A DNA stretch of 11,623 bases, taken from the NCBI GenBank assembly GCA_014238475.1, contig JABAAZ010000003.1, positions 1 through 11,623 on the forward strand, given 5' to 3'. Within the stretch, counting starts at the first letter, position 1; every line of letters begins with the position of its first letter. This DNA comes from Candidatus Paceibacter sp. (GTDB taxonomy: Bacteria; Patescibacteriota; Minisyncoccia; Phycocordibacterales; JABAAK01). A model generated the notes under the pieces. It was not told the DNA's origin, ran no database searches, and saw only the letters and a program-made list of their open reading frames with translations. The translations under genes and the position numbers were made by a program. Positions 4,390 through 10,419 of the stretch are shown here, in pieces.

Positions 4390-6303
4390 ATGAAAAAACC
4401 ACAAAACATCAAAAGAAAGAAAAAAACAAAAAACAAAAAACAAAAACCAATAATAAATTTAATACGAATTTTTTTGTGGTCTGTTGTTGCTTTTGGTGTC
4501 TTGATTTTGGTTTTTTCTGAAACAGAAAAAAACAAAGAAAGGGTGTCAGAAAACCCTTCAATCTCAAAAATAGCAGAGTCAATAAAAAACGGAGAAATAG
4601 AAAAGATAATCGTAAAAGGTGTAGATGTAAATATAATATACAAAGACACGACAGATATTGTCGTGAGGAGATCAGCTTCATCTGATTTTGATGAAACTCT
4701 CTCTCGTTTCGGCGTCACACCAGAGCTGATATCCAGCATAGATTACAGAGTAGAAAAGGAGACTGGGTTTGCACACTGGGTAAAACTAATACTTCCGTTC
4801 TTGTTTCCTATATTTATATTACTTGTCTTTATATGGTTTATCACAAAGCAGGCAAAAGGAGTTGGTATGCAGGCTTTTAACTTTGGAAAATCAAAAGCAA
4901 GATTTATCTCTCCAGATGACAAAGAAAAAAGGATTACATTTGCAGATGTAGCAGGAGCAGACGAAGCAAAAGAAGAGTTGGTAGAATTCGTTGATTTTTT
5001 AAAGGCACCAGAAAAATACTTTGCAATAGGAGCGAAAATACCAAAAGGTATCATCCTAACTGGTTCACCAGGAACAGGTAAAACCCTTTTGGCTCGAGCC
5101 GTGTCCGGTGAGGCGTCTGTACCTTTCTTTTCTATTGCTGGATCTGAGTTCGTAGAAATGTTTGTCGGTGTCGGTGCAGCTCGTGTCCGTGACTTGTTTG
5201 CTGTAGCAAAAAAACATTCTCCATCTATTATTTTTATAGACGAGATAGACGCCGTGGGAAGGACAAGAGGTGGAGGCACGGGCGGAGGTAACGATGAGAG
5301 AGAGCAAGCACTTAACCAGATATTAGTTGAGATGGATGGATTTGAACAAAAGGACAAGGTCATAGTAATAGCAGCGACAAACAGGGCAGATGTACTGGAT
5401 CGAGCACTTCTTAGACCAGGAAGATTTGACCGAAAAGTAGTAGTTTTAAATCCAGATATAAAAGGAAGAAAAGAAATATTGAAAGTACACTCAAAAGGTA
5501 AAAAGTTTGAGGAAGGTGTGGACCTTGGTGTGATTGCTCGCAGGACACCTGGACTCTCTGGTGCTGACTTGGAGTCAGTTATAAATGAAGCCGCAATACT
5601 TGCAGTGCGAAAGAAAAGGGAAAAGGTTTCACAACAAGATCTTTTGAGTTCTATAGAGAAAGTTTTAATGGGACCAGAAAGGAAGAGTTCTATCATCACA
5701 CCAGAAGAAAAAAAGGTCATAGCATATCACGAAGCAGGACATGCTTTGCTTGGGTCAGTTCTTTCATACTCAGATCCAGTCCAAAAAATAACAATAGTTC
5801 CTCGTGGTGTCGCTGGCGGATATGTACTTTCTTTGCCAGATAAAGAAAGGAGATTAAAAACCAAACAAGAATACATAGACAACATCACAATGGCTCTTGG
5901 TGGGTATGTCGCAGAAGAGCTTGTGTTTGGGGATATAAGCACAGGACCTAGCTCAGACTTAGACACAGTGTCAGATATAGCACTAAGCATGGTCACTAAA
6001 TGGGGTATGACTAAAAGCATCGGACCACTTGTACTCAGGAGGTCTCAGTTTGTAGGCTTTGGATCTGGCAGGGAAGTGCACTCCGAGGAAATGGAAAAAC
6101 TCATAGACAAAGAGGTAAACAAAATCATAAATGACTGCTACAAAAATGCAAAAAAGATATTAAAGAGCCACAGAAAAGCTATGGATGTACTTGTAGCGAA
6201 ACTATTTGAAGTAGAAACTCTTGAAAGAGAAGAGTATGAAAAACTATTAAAGGAAAATGGAGTTGTTATAAAAAATCATCACGACATACATCACAAAGAA
6301 TAA
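4390..6303 (+). CDS. ftsH: ATP-dependent zinc metalloprotease FtsH (637 aa)
   Basis: Membrane-anchored hexameric AAA+ protease that extracts and degrades membrane proteins and tmRNA-tagged substrates. A lysine-rich cytoplasmic start (residues 1-20) precedes helix 1 (about 22-43), a short extracytoplasmic domain, and helix 2 (about 130-152). The ATPase has Walker A GSPGTGKT (225-232; the second residue is usually P), pore motif FVGVG, Walker B IIFIDE (D284, E285), and the second-region-of-homology stretch ending [11 protein letters not shown]. The protease has HEAGH (447-451) as zinc ligands and catalytic glutamate, with D523 in [11 protein letters not shown] as likely third ligand. The C-terminus is histidine-rich (NHHDIHHKE). 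Full length for the family. Its place beside smpB-ssrA suits its role as a tag-directed protease. Confidence 0.97.
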   Translation: MKKPQNIKRKKKTKNKKQKPIINLIRIFLWSVVAFGVLILVFSETEKNKERVSENPSISKIAESIKNGEIEKIIVKGVDVNIIYKDTTDIVVRRSASSDFDETLSRFGVTPELISSIDYRVEKETGFAHWVKLILPFLFPIFILLVFIWFITKQAKGVGMQAFNFGKSKARFISPDDKEKRITFADVAGADEAKEELVEFVDFLKAPEKYFAIGAKIPKGIILTGSPGTGKTLLARAVSGEASVPFFSIAGSEFVEMFVGVGAARVRDLFAVAKKHSPSIIFIDEIDAVGRTRGGGTGGGNDEREQALNQILVEMDGFEQKDKVIVIAATNRADVLDRALLRPGRFDRKVVVLNPDIKGRKEILKVHSKGKKFEEGVDLGVIARRTPGLSGADLESVINEAAILAVRKKREKVSQQDLLSSIEKVLMGPERKSSIITPEEKKVIAYHEAGHALLGSVLSYSDPVQKITIVPRGVAGGYVLSLPDKERRLKTKQEYIDNITMALGGYVAEELVFGDISTGPSSDLDTVSDIALSMVTKWGMTKSIGPLVLRRSQFVGFGSGREVHSEEMEKLIDKEVNKIINDCYKNAKKILKSHRKAMDVLVAKLFEVETLEREEYEKLLKENGVVIKNHHDIHHKE

Positions 6304-6330
6304 ACCTATAAAAGTAATTTGTTTTATATC

Positions 6331-7011
6331 TTACCACTTTATAGTGGTTTTTTTGTTTTCTTTTAGATATTTGTTTGCTTTACTAAAATGTTTACAACCA
6401 AAAAATCCTCCATATGCAGAAAAGGGTGATGGATGTGTTGCTTCTAAAATCAAATGCTTGTCTTTATCTATCAAACTCTTTTTATTTTTTGCATAATTAC
6501 CCCACAACATAAAAACAACATTGTTTTTTTTATCAGAAATTGATTTTAAAACTTCATCTGTAAATCTCTCCCATCCCAGATCTCGATGAGATGCTGGTGA
6601 TCCGGCACCAACTGTAAGTATGGAGTTTAAAAGTAAAACTCCTTGGTTTGCAAAACCTGATAAATCCCCTGAGGCTTTTCTTTCTATACCGCAATCACTT
6701 TCTATTTCTTTGTAGATGTTTTTGAGAGAAGGTGGCAGTGGTGTGTCTACGGAAACAGAAAAAGAAAGTCCATTTGCTTGTCCTTTACTGTGGTAAGGGT
6801 CTTGTCCTAAAATAACGATTTTAACCTTATTAAATGGGCACAAATCAAAGGCTCTAAAAATATTTTGAAATTCTGGATATATTTCCTTTTCTTTGTATTC
6901 TTTTTTGACACTTTCCATAAGCGATAAAAACCAATCTGAATCGAATGTATTTTTAAGTGCACTTTTCCAGCCAGCTTCTATGTCTATCTTATTTTCTAGA
7001 TTCTTTGTCAT
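6331..7011 (-). CDS. ung: Uracil-DNA glycosylase, family 1 (226 aa)
   Basis: Removes uracil from DNA to start base-excision repair. All family-1 motifs are visible: the water-activating GQDPYH (residues 69-74), the uracil-stacking region in GLSFSV, NQGVLLLNSILTV, the LWGNYAK strand, and the DNA-intercalating HPSPFSAYGGFFGCKHFSKAN (193 onward) with its catalytic histidine. Length is normal. I chose ATG at 7011; an in-frame TTG at 7029 would add six residues. The start lies inside the end of dcd (23-nt overlap), so the two are translationally coupled. Gene logic: dcd produces the dUTP/dUMP pool, ung corrects uracil incorporated in DNA. Its final codons double as the ftsH terminator. Confidence 0.96.
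   Translation of the reverse strand: MTKNLENKIDIEAGWKSALKNTFDSDWFLSLMESVKKEYKEKEIYPEFQNIFRAFDLCPFNKVKIVILGQDPYHSKGQANGLSFSVSVDTPLPPSLKNIYKEIESDCGIERKASGDLSGFANQGVLLLNSILTVGAGSPASHRDLGWERFTDEVLKSISDKKNNVVFMLWGNYAKNKKSLIDKDKHLILEATHPSPFSAYGGFFGCKHFSKANKYLKENKKTTIKW
6333..6354 (+). terminator. Intrinsic terminator of ftsH, inside the ung 3' end
   Basis: ACCACT (6333-6338), loop TTAT, AGTGGT (6343-6348), then seven T. The hairpin is built from the last codons of the convergent ung gene, so the two genes overlap functionally at their ends. On the minus strand no U run follows. Confidence 0.75.
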
Positions 7012-7645
7012 TGTAGGTTTTTGGAACAAGAGAATATGGGTCCCATTCTTTTTTAAGCTTTTTCATATCGTCTGTTGTTTGATATTTTCCGCTTGTTGCG
7101 TAGTCACTGCCTTCTATCTCACCTGTCTCAAAAAAGATTATCTGTGCTATTCTCCTGCCAACAACAAGCACTATTGTATGTTCTTGCGATGAATTTGAAA
7201 TTTCCATTGCCCACCTGTTTGTAAAACCTACATCACCCCAACCAGCACACTTACACACTTGAATAAAATTCCTACCGAGAGACGACCTTGCTTTCATCAT
7301 TGTGGTTATGTGATTTTTTCCACCTATAAATTCATCCGTATGACCGAGTATAGTTTCGCCTGGGTTTATTAAAATAATTTTTTCATTTTCATATATTCCA
7401 GCCGGGGTTTTGTCAAAAAGTTTTTCTGCAGTGATGGCTTGCAAGGGTTCACCCCAAAGACTTTTTACATGATCTTCATCATAAAAATTATAGAAAAATT
7501 TATCCTTTAGTTTATTTTCCCTAAAATAATATTCTCCCAAACGTACATCATAACTTGATGTATTTAGATTAGATTCTTCGTATGGAGATATAATAATGTT
7601 TCCATTATCAATTTCTTTTTTTATTGTTTTGTCTGATAGTGCCAT
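6989..7645 (-). CDS. dcd: dCTP deaminase (218 aa)
   Basis: Deaminates dCTP to dUTP (or dUMP in bifunctional forms), feeding dTMP synthesis. Motifs: MKARSSLGR (about 117-125) matches the R-S-S-x-x-R nucleotide-binding motif; CAGWGDVGFTNRWAMEIS carries the likely catalytic glutamate E148; GRRIAQIIF (163-171) and the SGKYQ end motif (185-189) complete the trimeric dCTP deaminase/dUTPase-like jelly roll. At 218 aa it is somewhat longer than the usual 190, with extra residues at about 45-75 and at the C-terminus. Mono- versus bifunctionality cannot be told from sequence alone. It starts 21 nt after a tRNA 3' end and overlaps ung, suggesting a tRNA-dcd-ung transcript. No Shine-Dalgarno seen. Confidence 0.9.
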   Translation of the reverse strand: MALSDKTIKKEIDNGNIIISPYEESNLNTSSYDVRLGEYYFRENKLKDKFFYNFYDEDHVKSLWGEPLQAITAEKLFDKTPAGIYENEKIILINPGETILGHTDEFIGGKNHITTMMKARSSLGRNFIQVCKCAGWGDVGFTNRWAMEISNSSQEHTIVLVVGRRIAQIIFFETGEIEGSDYATSGKYQTTDDMKKLKKEWDPYSLVPKTYNDKESRK

Positions 7646-7666
7646 ATGTATATATTATATTTTATG

Positions 7667-7739
7667 TGCGTTCGATAGGACTTGAACCTATAACCGGTCG
7701 TGTATAAGACGACTGCTCTACCAATTGAGCTACGAACGC
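7667..7739 (-). tRNA. tRNA-Ile (anticodon UAU)
   Basis: A standard 73-nt cloverleaf: acceptor GCGTTCG/CGAACGC with discriminator A, D-stem GCTC/GAGC, anticodon stem GTCGT/ACGAC, 7-nt loop CTTATAC, variable CGGTT, T-arm ATAGG-TTCAAGT-CCTAT. The anticodon at 7706-7704 reads UAU, which decodes AUA. Isoleucine identity features known from E. coli are present: A73, U12-A23, C29-G41 and U36-A37; C4-G69 is not (it is U-A here). CCA is not encoded (C-A-T follows). Most bacteria instead use a CAU tRNA modified with lysidine for AUA. Confidence 0.9.
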
Positions 7740-7747
7740 ATAATGCT

Positions 7748-7776
7748 ATTTTATGCTAAAATAACTATGTATGCAA
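7748..7776 (-). promoter_or_regulatory. Probable promoter of the tRNA-dcd-ung unit
   Basis: Minus strand TTGCAT (7771-7776), 17-bp spacer, TAAAAT (7748-7753). Predicted start at 7741, two bases before the tRNA 5' end. Confidence 0.55.
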
Positions 7777-7944
7777 AACTCTAAAACCCTTGGTATTATA
7801 TCTTTGTTGATGGCAATACTTGTTGTTGTCTTTATTGTTTTGTCTAACAGGTTTGGTGTTATCTCAGAAAATGCTTGGTATTTGCTCGATGTTTTGATAG
7901 TTGTAGTGTTTTTGGCAAATGCTATGCATATGCTCAAAAAATAG
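7771..7944 (+). CDS. Small two-helix membrane protein (57 aa)
   Basis: Unrecognised. An uninterrupted ATG-to-TAG frame encoding MQNSKTLGIISLLMAILVVV and onward, with two hydrophobic segments (about residues 7-25 and 36-55) joined by a polar turn (SNRFGVISENA) and a basic end (MLKK). The hydrophobic pattern and the fit in the gap between the divergent tRNA unit and the following operon favour a real gene. A TAAAAT box at 7757-7762 would allow a nearly leaderless transcript. An opposite-strand frame (7746-7937) is likely a shadow. Function unknown; the two-helix arrangement resembles many small uncharacterised membrane proteins. Confidence 0.55.
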   Translation: MQNSKTLGIISLLMAILVVVFIVLSNRFGVISENAWYLLDVLIVVVFLANAMHMLKK

Positions 7945-7970
7945 ACAAAACTTTAGGCAAAATGTTATAT
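7942..7970 (+). promoter_or_regulatory. Possible promoter of the spondin-msrAB operon
   Basis: TAGACA (7942-7947), 17-bp spacer, TTATAT (7965-7970); a TATACT (7968-7973) lies beside it. Predicted leader of only a few bases before the ATG at 7982. Confidence 0.4.
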
Positions 7971-7981
7971 ACTAGTATTAT

Positions 7982-8587
7982 ATGAATAAAACATTATCAA
8001 TTATTCTTGCAGCAATATTTTGTGTAATTGTAGGTGCTGGTATCTATCTTTACACAAAAGTATCCGATTCATTTGAAGTAACCATATCAAATGCATCACA
8101 AGACAGATCTGTGTATGGAGGAGTGCTTCTGGTTCACGGCACTGACATCAGCCTAAATTTTCTAGGAAACTCTTTTCCAGAAGATTTTTCTGACCTTCCT
8201 TTACTCGGAAACCCTGATAATTTTATAAGCGCTGTTAAGGAATTAAAAAAACAAAATAAAAAACTATACCAAGTAATAAGACTTGATGAACTGTCTGCTG
8301 GAGAAAATCTTTCGGTATTAATAGATAAGACACCAGAAGACGCAACTATTTCTATAGTATATAAAGTAGCAAAATCAGAAGATACAATAGCAATAATCAA
8401 ATCATACCCTCTCTACACCAAAAAAGGTGAGAAATACAAACCAAATGAGTTCAAACACTTTTTTAATTTGATAGACGCAGGACTAACTAGTGGCGGAGTA
8501 AGGACTCCTGGTGTAAAAGCTTTTTTAAGTACTGATGTTCCTTCAAACATATTATCTTTTGATTTAAAGTACGGAGGTAAGAAATAA
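7982..8587 (+). CDS. Membrane-anchored spondin-domain-like protein (201 aa)
   Basis: An N-terminal hydrophobic segment (residues 4-24, MNKTLSIILAAIFCVIVGAG) is an uncleaved anchor or signal peptide, so the rest lies outside the membrane. The body resembles bacterial spondin_N-type domains: FEVTISNAS-x-x-x-S-x-x-GGVLLVHG at the start, a LPLLGNPDNFISAVKEL segment, a LSAGENLSVLID strand, and a DAGLTSGGVRTPG stretch near the end like the DAGTE region of that family. This is family resemblance by eye, not a search result. It starts a four-gene operon (3 nt before msrA), so it is probably an envelope protein made together with the methionine sulfoxide reductases. No cysteine-based lipobox is evident. 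Confidence 0.6.
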   Translation: MNKTLSIILAAIFCVIVGAGIYLYTKVSDSFEVTISNASQDRSVYGGVLLVHGTDISLNFLGNSFPEDFSDLPLLGNPDNFISAVKELKKQNKKLYQVIRLDELSAGENLSVLIDKTPEDATISIVYKVAKSEDTIAIIKSYPLYTKKGEKYKPNEFKHFFNLIDAGLTSGGVRTPGVKAFLSTDVPSNILSFDLKYGGKK

Positions 8588-8590
8588 CAT

Positions 8591-9049
8591 ATGGATGAAA
8601 ACAAAAAAGCGATTTTTGCAGCTGGATGTTTTTGGGGAGTTGAAGATAAATTTAGTAAAATACCAGGAGTTACTGATGTAAAATCAGGATACATAGGTGG
8701 AACGACGGACGATCCTACATATGAAAGTGTTTGCAGCGGCACAACCGAACACGCAGAAGCGGTGGAGGTAATATATAAAGAAGATGCTGTCAGCTATGAA
8801 AAATTAGTGGATTTTTTCTTTCAAATACACAATCCGTCTACAAAAGACAGACAAGGATTTGATGTGGGTAGTCAGTACAGATCAGCTATTTTTTATATTG
8901 ATGAAGAACAAAAGGAAATTGCAACAAATGTGAAAAACAAAATAGAAAAAGAAAAAGGGATTAAGATAGTTACAGAGATCACAAAAGCAAAAACCTTTTA
9001 TGATGCAGAAGAATATCATCAGGACTATATACAAAAGAGAAATACTTAA
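8591..9049 (+). CDS. msrA: Peptide methionine-S-sulfoxide reductase MsrA (152 aa)
   Basis: Reduces the S-epimer of methionine sulfoxide in proteins. The catalytic motif GCFWG is at residues 12-16 (C13), followed by SGYIGG, the VCSGTTEHAEAV signature, HNPSTKDRQGFDVGSQYRSAIFY, and the FYDAEEYHQDY end motif. The only other cysteine is C48 in VCSGTT; the C-terminal recycling cysteines of E. coli MsrA are absent, so regeneration may need direct attack by an external reductant. No signal peptide is seen, so it appears cytoplasmic. It starts 3 nt after the spondin-like gene and ends 6 nt before msrB; co-translation is likely. Confidence 0.96.
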   Translation: MDENKKAIFAAGCFWGVEDKFSKIPGVTDVKSGYIGGTTDDPTYESVCSGTTEHAEAVEVIYKEDAVSYEKLVDFFFQIHNPSTKDRQGFDVGSQYRSAIFYIDEEQKEIATNVKNKIEKEKGIKIVTEITKAKTFYDAEEYHQDYIQKRNT

Positions 9050-9055
9050 TAAAAT

Positions 9056-9454
9056 ATGGAACACAAAAAAGAAACAAAGGACGAACTAAGAAGAAGAATA
9101 GGGGACACAGCATATGATGTCACACAAAATGCTGGATCAGAGATGCCGTTTACAGGCAAGCACAACAGCACAAAAGACAAAGGAACATTTAAGTGCATGG
9201 TTTGCGGACAAGAGTTATTTGACTCAAAAACAAAGTTTGACTCCGGAAGTGGTTGGCCAAGTTTTTATGATGCGTATAAACCAGACTCAGTAAAACTTCT
9301 ACCAGATGGTTCACACTTCTCACACAGGACTGAAGTTAGGTGTAACAAATGTGATGCTCACTTAGGGCATGTGTTTGATGATGCTATAGATCAACCAACA
9401 CAAAAAAGATTTTGTATAAACTCCGTGGCTCTTGATTTTAAAAAGGAACAATGA
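9056..9454 (+). CDS. msrB: Peptide methionine-R-sulfoxide reductase MsrB (132 aa)
   Basis: Reduces the R-epimer of methionine sulfoxide, complementing MsrA. Zinc ligands C47, C50 (CMVC) and C96, C99 (CNKC), GSGWPSF (65-70 region), the histidine-rich HFSHRTEVRC stretch, LGHVFDD, and the catalytic cysteine C120 in RFCINSVAL. Where many MsrB proteins carry a recycling cysteine in GCGWPSF, this one has serine, as many one-cysteine forms do. It ends with TGA, which overlaps the start of the next gene as ATGA. It is a separate gene rather than an MsrAB fusion. Confidence 0.96.
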   Translation: MEHKKETKDELRRRIGDTAYDVTQNAGSEMPFTGKHNSTKDKGTFKCMVCGQELFDSKTKFDSGSGWPSFYDAYKPDSVKLLPDGSHFSHRTEVRCNKCDAHLGHVFDDAIDQPTQKRFCINSVALDFKKEQ

Positions 9455-9987
9455 GTATTTTTCAAAAATTCTTTTTAGGTTTTGTTTTAGTTGGAGGAGT
9501 TACATTTAGCATCCAGGATAACCTAGTAGACGGCAAAGAAGAATACAAACTAGAAAAAGTTGTAAAAAATACAGAGCAATCAAAACAGATACAACAAAAA
9601 AATAAAACAAGGGAAGTCAAAAAAGAGTGGAATACCGATTCTCTGATTTTTTTTGATAAATATAAGTTTGCTACTGAGACTGCAAGTACTCCTAGTAGAA
9701 AGACACGAGGGTTATCTGGAAGGAAAACTTTCCCAAAAAATCACGCAATGCTTTTTGTGTTTTCAGATAATACTTATAATGGTTTTTGGATGAAAGACAT
9801 GTATTTGTCTATTGATATGGTGTGGCTAGATGAAAATAGAAATGTTGTACACATAGAAAGAGAAGTTGACCCAAATACTTTCCCTAAAGTTTTTGGAGAT
9901 CACAAAAAATCTAAGTATGTTCTAGAATTTGAAAGTGGGACAAGTGAAAAAATAGGGATTAAAATAGGAAGTCATTTTAAATTTTAA
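9451..9987 (+). CDS. Membrane-anchored DUF192 protein (178 aa)
   Basis: N-terminal hydrophobic anchor (about residues 4-20), a charged lysine/glutamine-rich linker (30-60), and a C-terminal DUF192 domain (about 72-178). The domain's hallmarks are present: A-S-T-P-x-x-x-x-RGLSGR (78-91), AMLFVF (99-104), NGFWMKDMYLSIDMVWLDENRNVVHIE (110-136), and YVLEFESGTSEKIGIKIG (156-173). The biochemical role of DUF192 is not established. The ATG overlaps the msrB stop by 4 nt (ATGA) and an AAGGA lies 3 nt before it, one of the few Shine-Dalgarno-like sites here. It is last in the operon; no clear terminator follows before rnpB. Confidence 0.88.
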   Translation: MSIFQKFFLGFVLVGGVTFSIQDNLVDGKEEYKLEKVVKNTEQSKQIQQKNKTREVKKEWNTDSLIFFDKYKFATETASTPSRKTRGLSGRKTFPKNHAMLFVFSDNTYNGFWMKDMYLSIDMVWLDENRNVVHIEREVDPNTFPKVFGDHKKSKYVLEFESGTSEKIGIKIGSHFKF

Positions 9988-10043
9988 ATAAGACGTTCTC
10001 AATAAAACCCGAGTATTAGTGAATACAGAAGAATTATAAAACT

Positions 10044-10072
10044 TTGACTGGCTGATAATTGGGTGGTAATCT
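10044..10072 (+). promoter_or_regulatory. rnpB promoter
   Basis: TTGACT (10044-10049), 17-bp spacer, extended -10 TGG-TAATCT (10064-10072). Predicted start at about 10079, which coincides with the first base pairs of helix P1 of the RNA. Confidence 0.7.
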
Positions 10073-10077
10073 TATAT

Positions 10078-10411
10078 TATGCCTCTGTCGGGTAATTGCA
10101 TTTTTTAAATGAGGAAAGTCCGGACACTCCCCGAGCAATCGGGAGCATGGTAGCGGGTAACGCCCGTCCACCGCAAGGTGAGGGATGCGAGCAGAGACGC
10201 TCAAACTGAGAAGTGAGAGAACCCCTAGTTGGGTTAGTTTGTGTGGCAACACACAAAGTGAAACGGCAAAATTCCTACCTGAGTGCAAGGCCGTACCCGC
10301 TTGTCTTTTATGGCAGGTTGGGAGTGCCGCACGAGGTGTTTGGCAACAAACATCCCAGATGAATAATTACCGCTTTTTAAGTACAGAATCCGGCTTACAG
10401 ATTGAGGCATA
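10078..10411 (+). ncRNA. rnpB: RNase P RNA, class A
   Basis: Catalytic RNA that trims 5' leaders from tRNA precursors. The ends are set by helix P1: TATGCCTC (10078-10085) pairs with GAGGCATA (10404-10411). The diagnostic GAGGAAAGTCCGGACACTCC block (CR-I, P4) starts at 10111, the AGATGAATAATTACCGC block lies near 10358, and the universal ACAGAATCCGGCTTA (CR-V) ends near 10397. The L15 segment reads ACGGCAAAATTCC, with GGC where E. coli has the GGU that binds the tRNA CCA end. An ORF over its 3' half (10185-10412) is an artefact. The gene is directly followed by murJ. Confidence 0.96.
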
Positions 10412-10419
10412 AAATAAAA

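Noticed and set aside
4371..5720. Long minus-strand frames opposite ftsH (4371-4739, 4409-4681, 4743-5720, 5065-5307)
   Set aside because: They mirror a full-length, motif-complete FtsH; their serine/leucine-rich translations are typical antisense shadows.
8134..8742. Minus-strand frames opposite the spondin-like gene and msrA
   Set aside because: Shadows of a coherent plus-strand operon with tight gene spacing.
10013..10026. GTATT-AGTG-AATAC inverted repeat after the DUF192 gene
   Set aside because: Five weak base pairs with no T run; too little to call a terminator.
10185..10412. Plus-strand frame (and a minus frame at 10034-10288) over rnpB
   Set aside because: The region is unmistakable RNase P RNA with its conserved blocks; the frames are chance.
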